Shown one piece after another: positions 5,312 to 5,435 of a stretch of DNA of 5,435 bases. The DNA comes from J088 sp003695505 [NCBI: Candidatus Dadabacteria bacterium] (GTDB lineage Bacteria > J088), in NCBI GenBank assembly GCA_003695505.1, contig RFIY01000162.1:1-5435 (forward strand), read 5' to 3'. Positions within the stretch are counted from its first letter, which is position 1; each line of letters opens with the position of its first letter. The position numbers were made by a program, and so were the translations under genes. A model generated the notes under the pieces. The model was given only the letters and a program-made list of their open reading frames with translations, had not been told where the DNA came from and did no database searches.

Positions 5312-5435
5312 TTGAAGCTGCTCGCCGTTGGAGACATTCATCTGGGTCGCCGCCCGAGATTGCCGGAGGGAGCACAGGACGTCGACGCAACGCCCGCCGA
5401 AGCCTGGCGACGCACGGTCAATTACGCGCTCGACA
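5312..5435 (+). CDS. Metallophosphoesterase, SbcD/Mre11-like exonuclease subunit, N-terminal fragment
   Basis: Only the first 41 codons are present. The product begins MKLLAVGDIHLGRRPRLPEG, a hydrophobic beta-strand followed by GDIHLG. This is phosphoesterase motif I (GDxH), in which Asp8 and His10 bind the metal pair. The DxHLG form at the extreme N-terminus is typical of SbcD/Mre11-type nuclease subunits, which process DNA ends together with an SbcC/Rad50-like ATPase. The start is TTG at 5312, chosen because AGGAGA (5297-5302) lies nine bases upstream and because motif I then falls at the usual position. If the assignment holds, an SMC-like ATPase gene would be expected downstream, outside the window. 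Other calcineurin-like phosphoesterases remain possible, and no gene symbol is given because only one motif is visible. Confidence 0.75.
   Translation, partial: MKLLAVGDIHLGRRPRLPEGAQDVDATPAEAWRRTVNYALD

Overview
The window is high-GC bacterial DNA with five protein-coding regions, two of them cut by the window edges. No RNA gene, insertion sequence, CRISPR array or phage sequence is visible. The GC-rich coding style, the lipobox signal peptide and the -10 elements of TATGCT/TATCAT type suggest a free-living high-GC proteobacterium, perhaps a gammaproteobacterium. This placement is an inference from style and no marker gene supports it.

Left part (1-1095, plus strand). The window opens inside a cytochrome P450 gene, of which only the last 107 codons with the haem-cysteine loop are present. 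After an 81-base gap comes a complete membrane di-iron oxygenase of the fatty acid hydroxylase/sterol desaturase superfamily. The gap is AT-rich, unlike its surroundings. It holds a good sigma70-type promoter overlaid with inverted repeats, so the hydroxylase looks separately and tightly regulated. The two neighbours use different oxygen-activating chemistry and may both act on a lipid, sterol, terpenoid or alkane-type substrate. The substrate cannot be read from the sequence.

Middle part (1096-2395). A 73-base spacer with two overlapping GC hairpins and a candidate promoter leads into a 404-residue multi-pass membrane protein of unknown function. Its central soluble part looks like a beta-sandwich. 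It ends 12 bases from the end of the gene that converges on it.

Right part (2396-5435). A long minus-strand gene encodes a secreted lipoprotein with the architecture of GH94/GH36-like carbohydrate-active enzymes: an N-terminal beta-sandwich, an (alpha/alpha)6-type barrel with a TGDWDDS motif, and a C-terminal beta cap. It lacks the recognisable C-terminal ENGG...H block of classical GH94 phosphorylases. Together with its extracytoplasmic location, this suggests a glycan hydrolase rather than a cytoplasmic phosphorylase. Divergently, across a 117-base region, begins a metallophosphoesterase of the SbcD/Mre11 type with a TTG start and a good ribosome binding site. That intergenic region carries a nearly identical extended -10 element facing both ways and an exact 11-base tandem duplication.

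The genes do not form one obvious pathway. The window reads as ordinary accessory-metabolism DNA with two unusually structured promoter regions. The least standard protein is the GH94-like lipoprotein.
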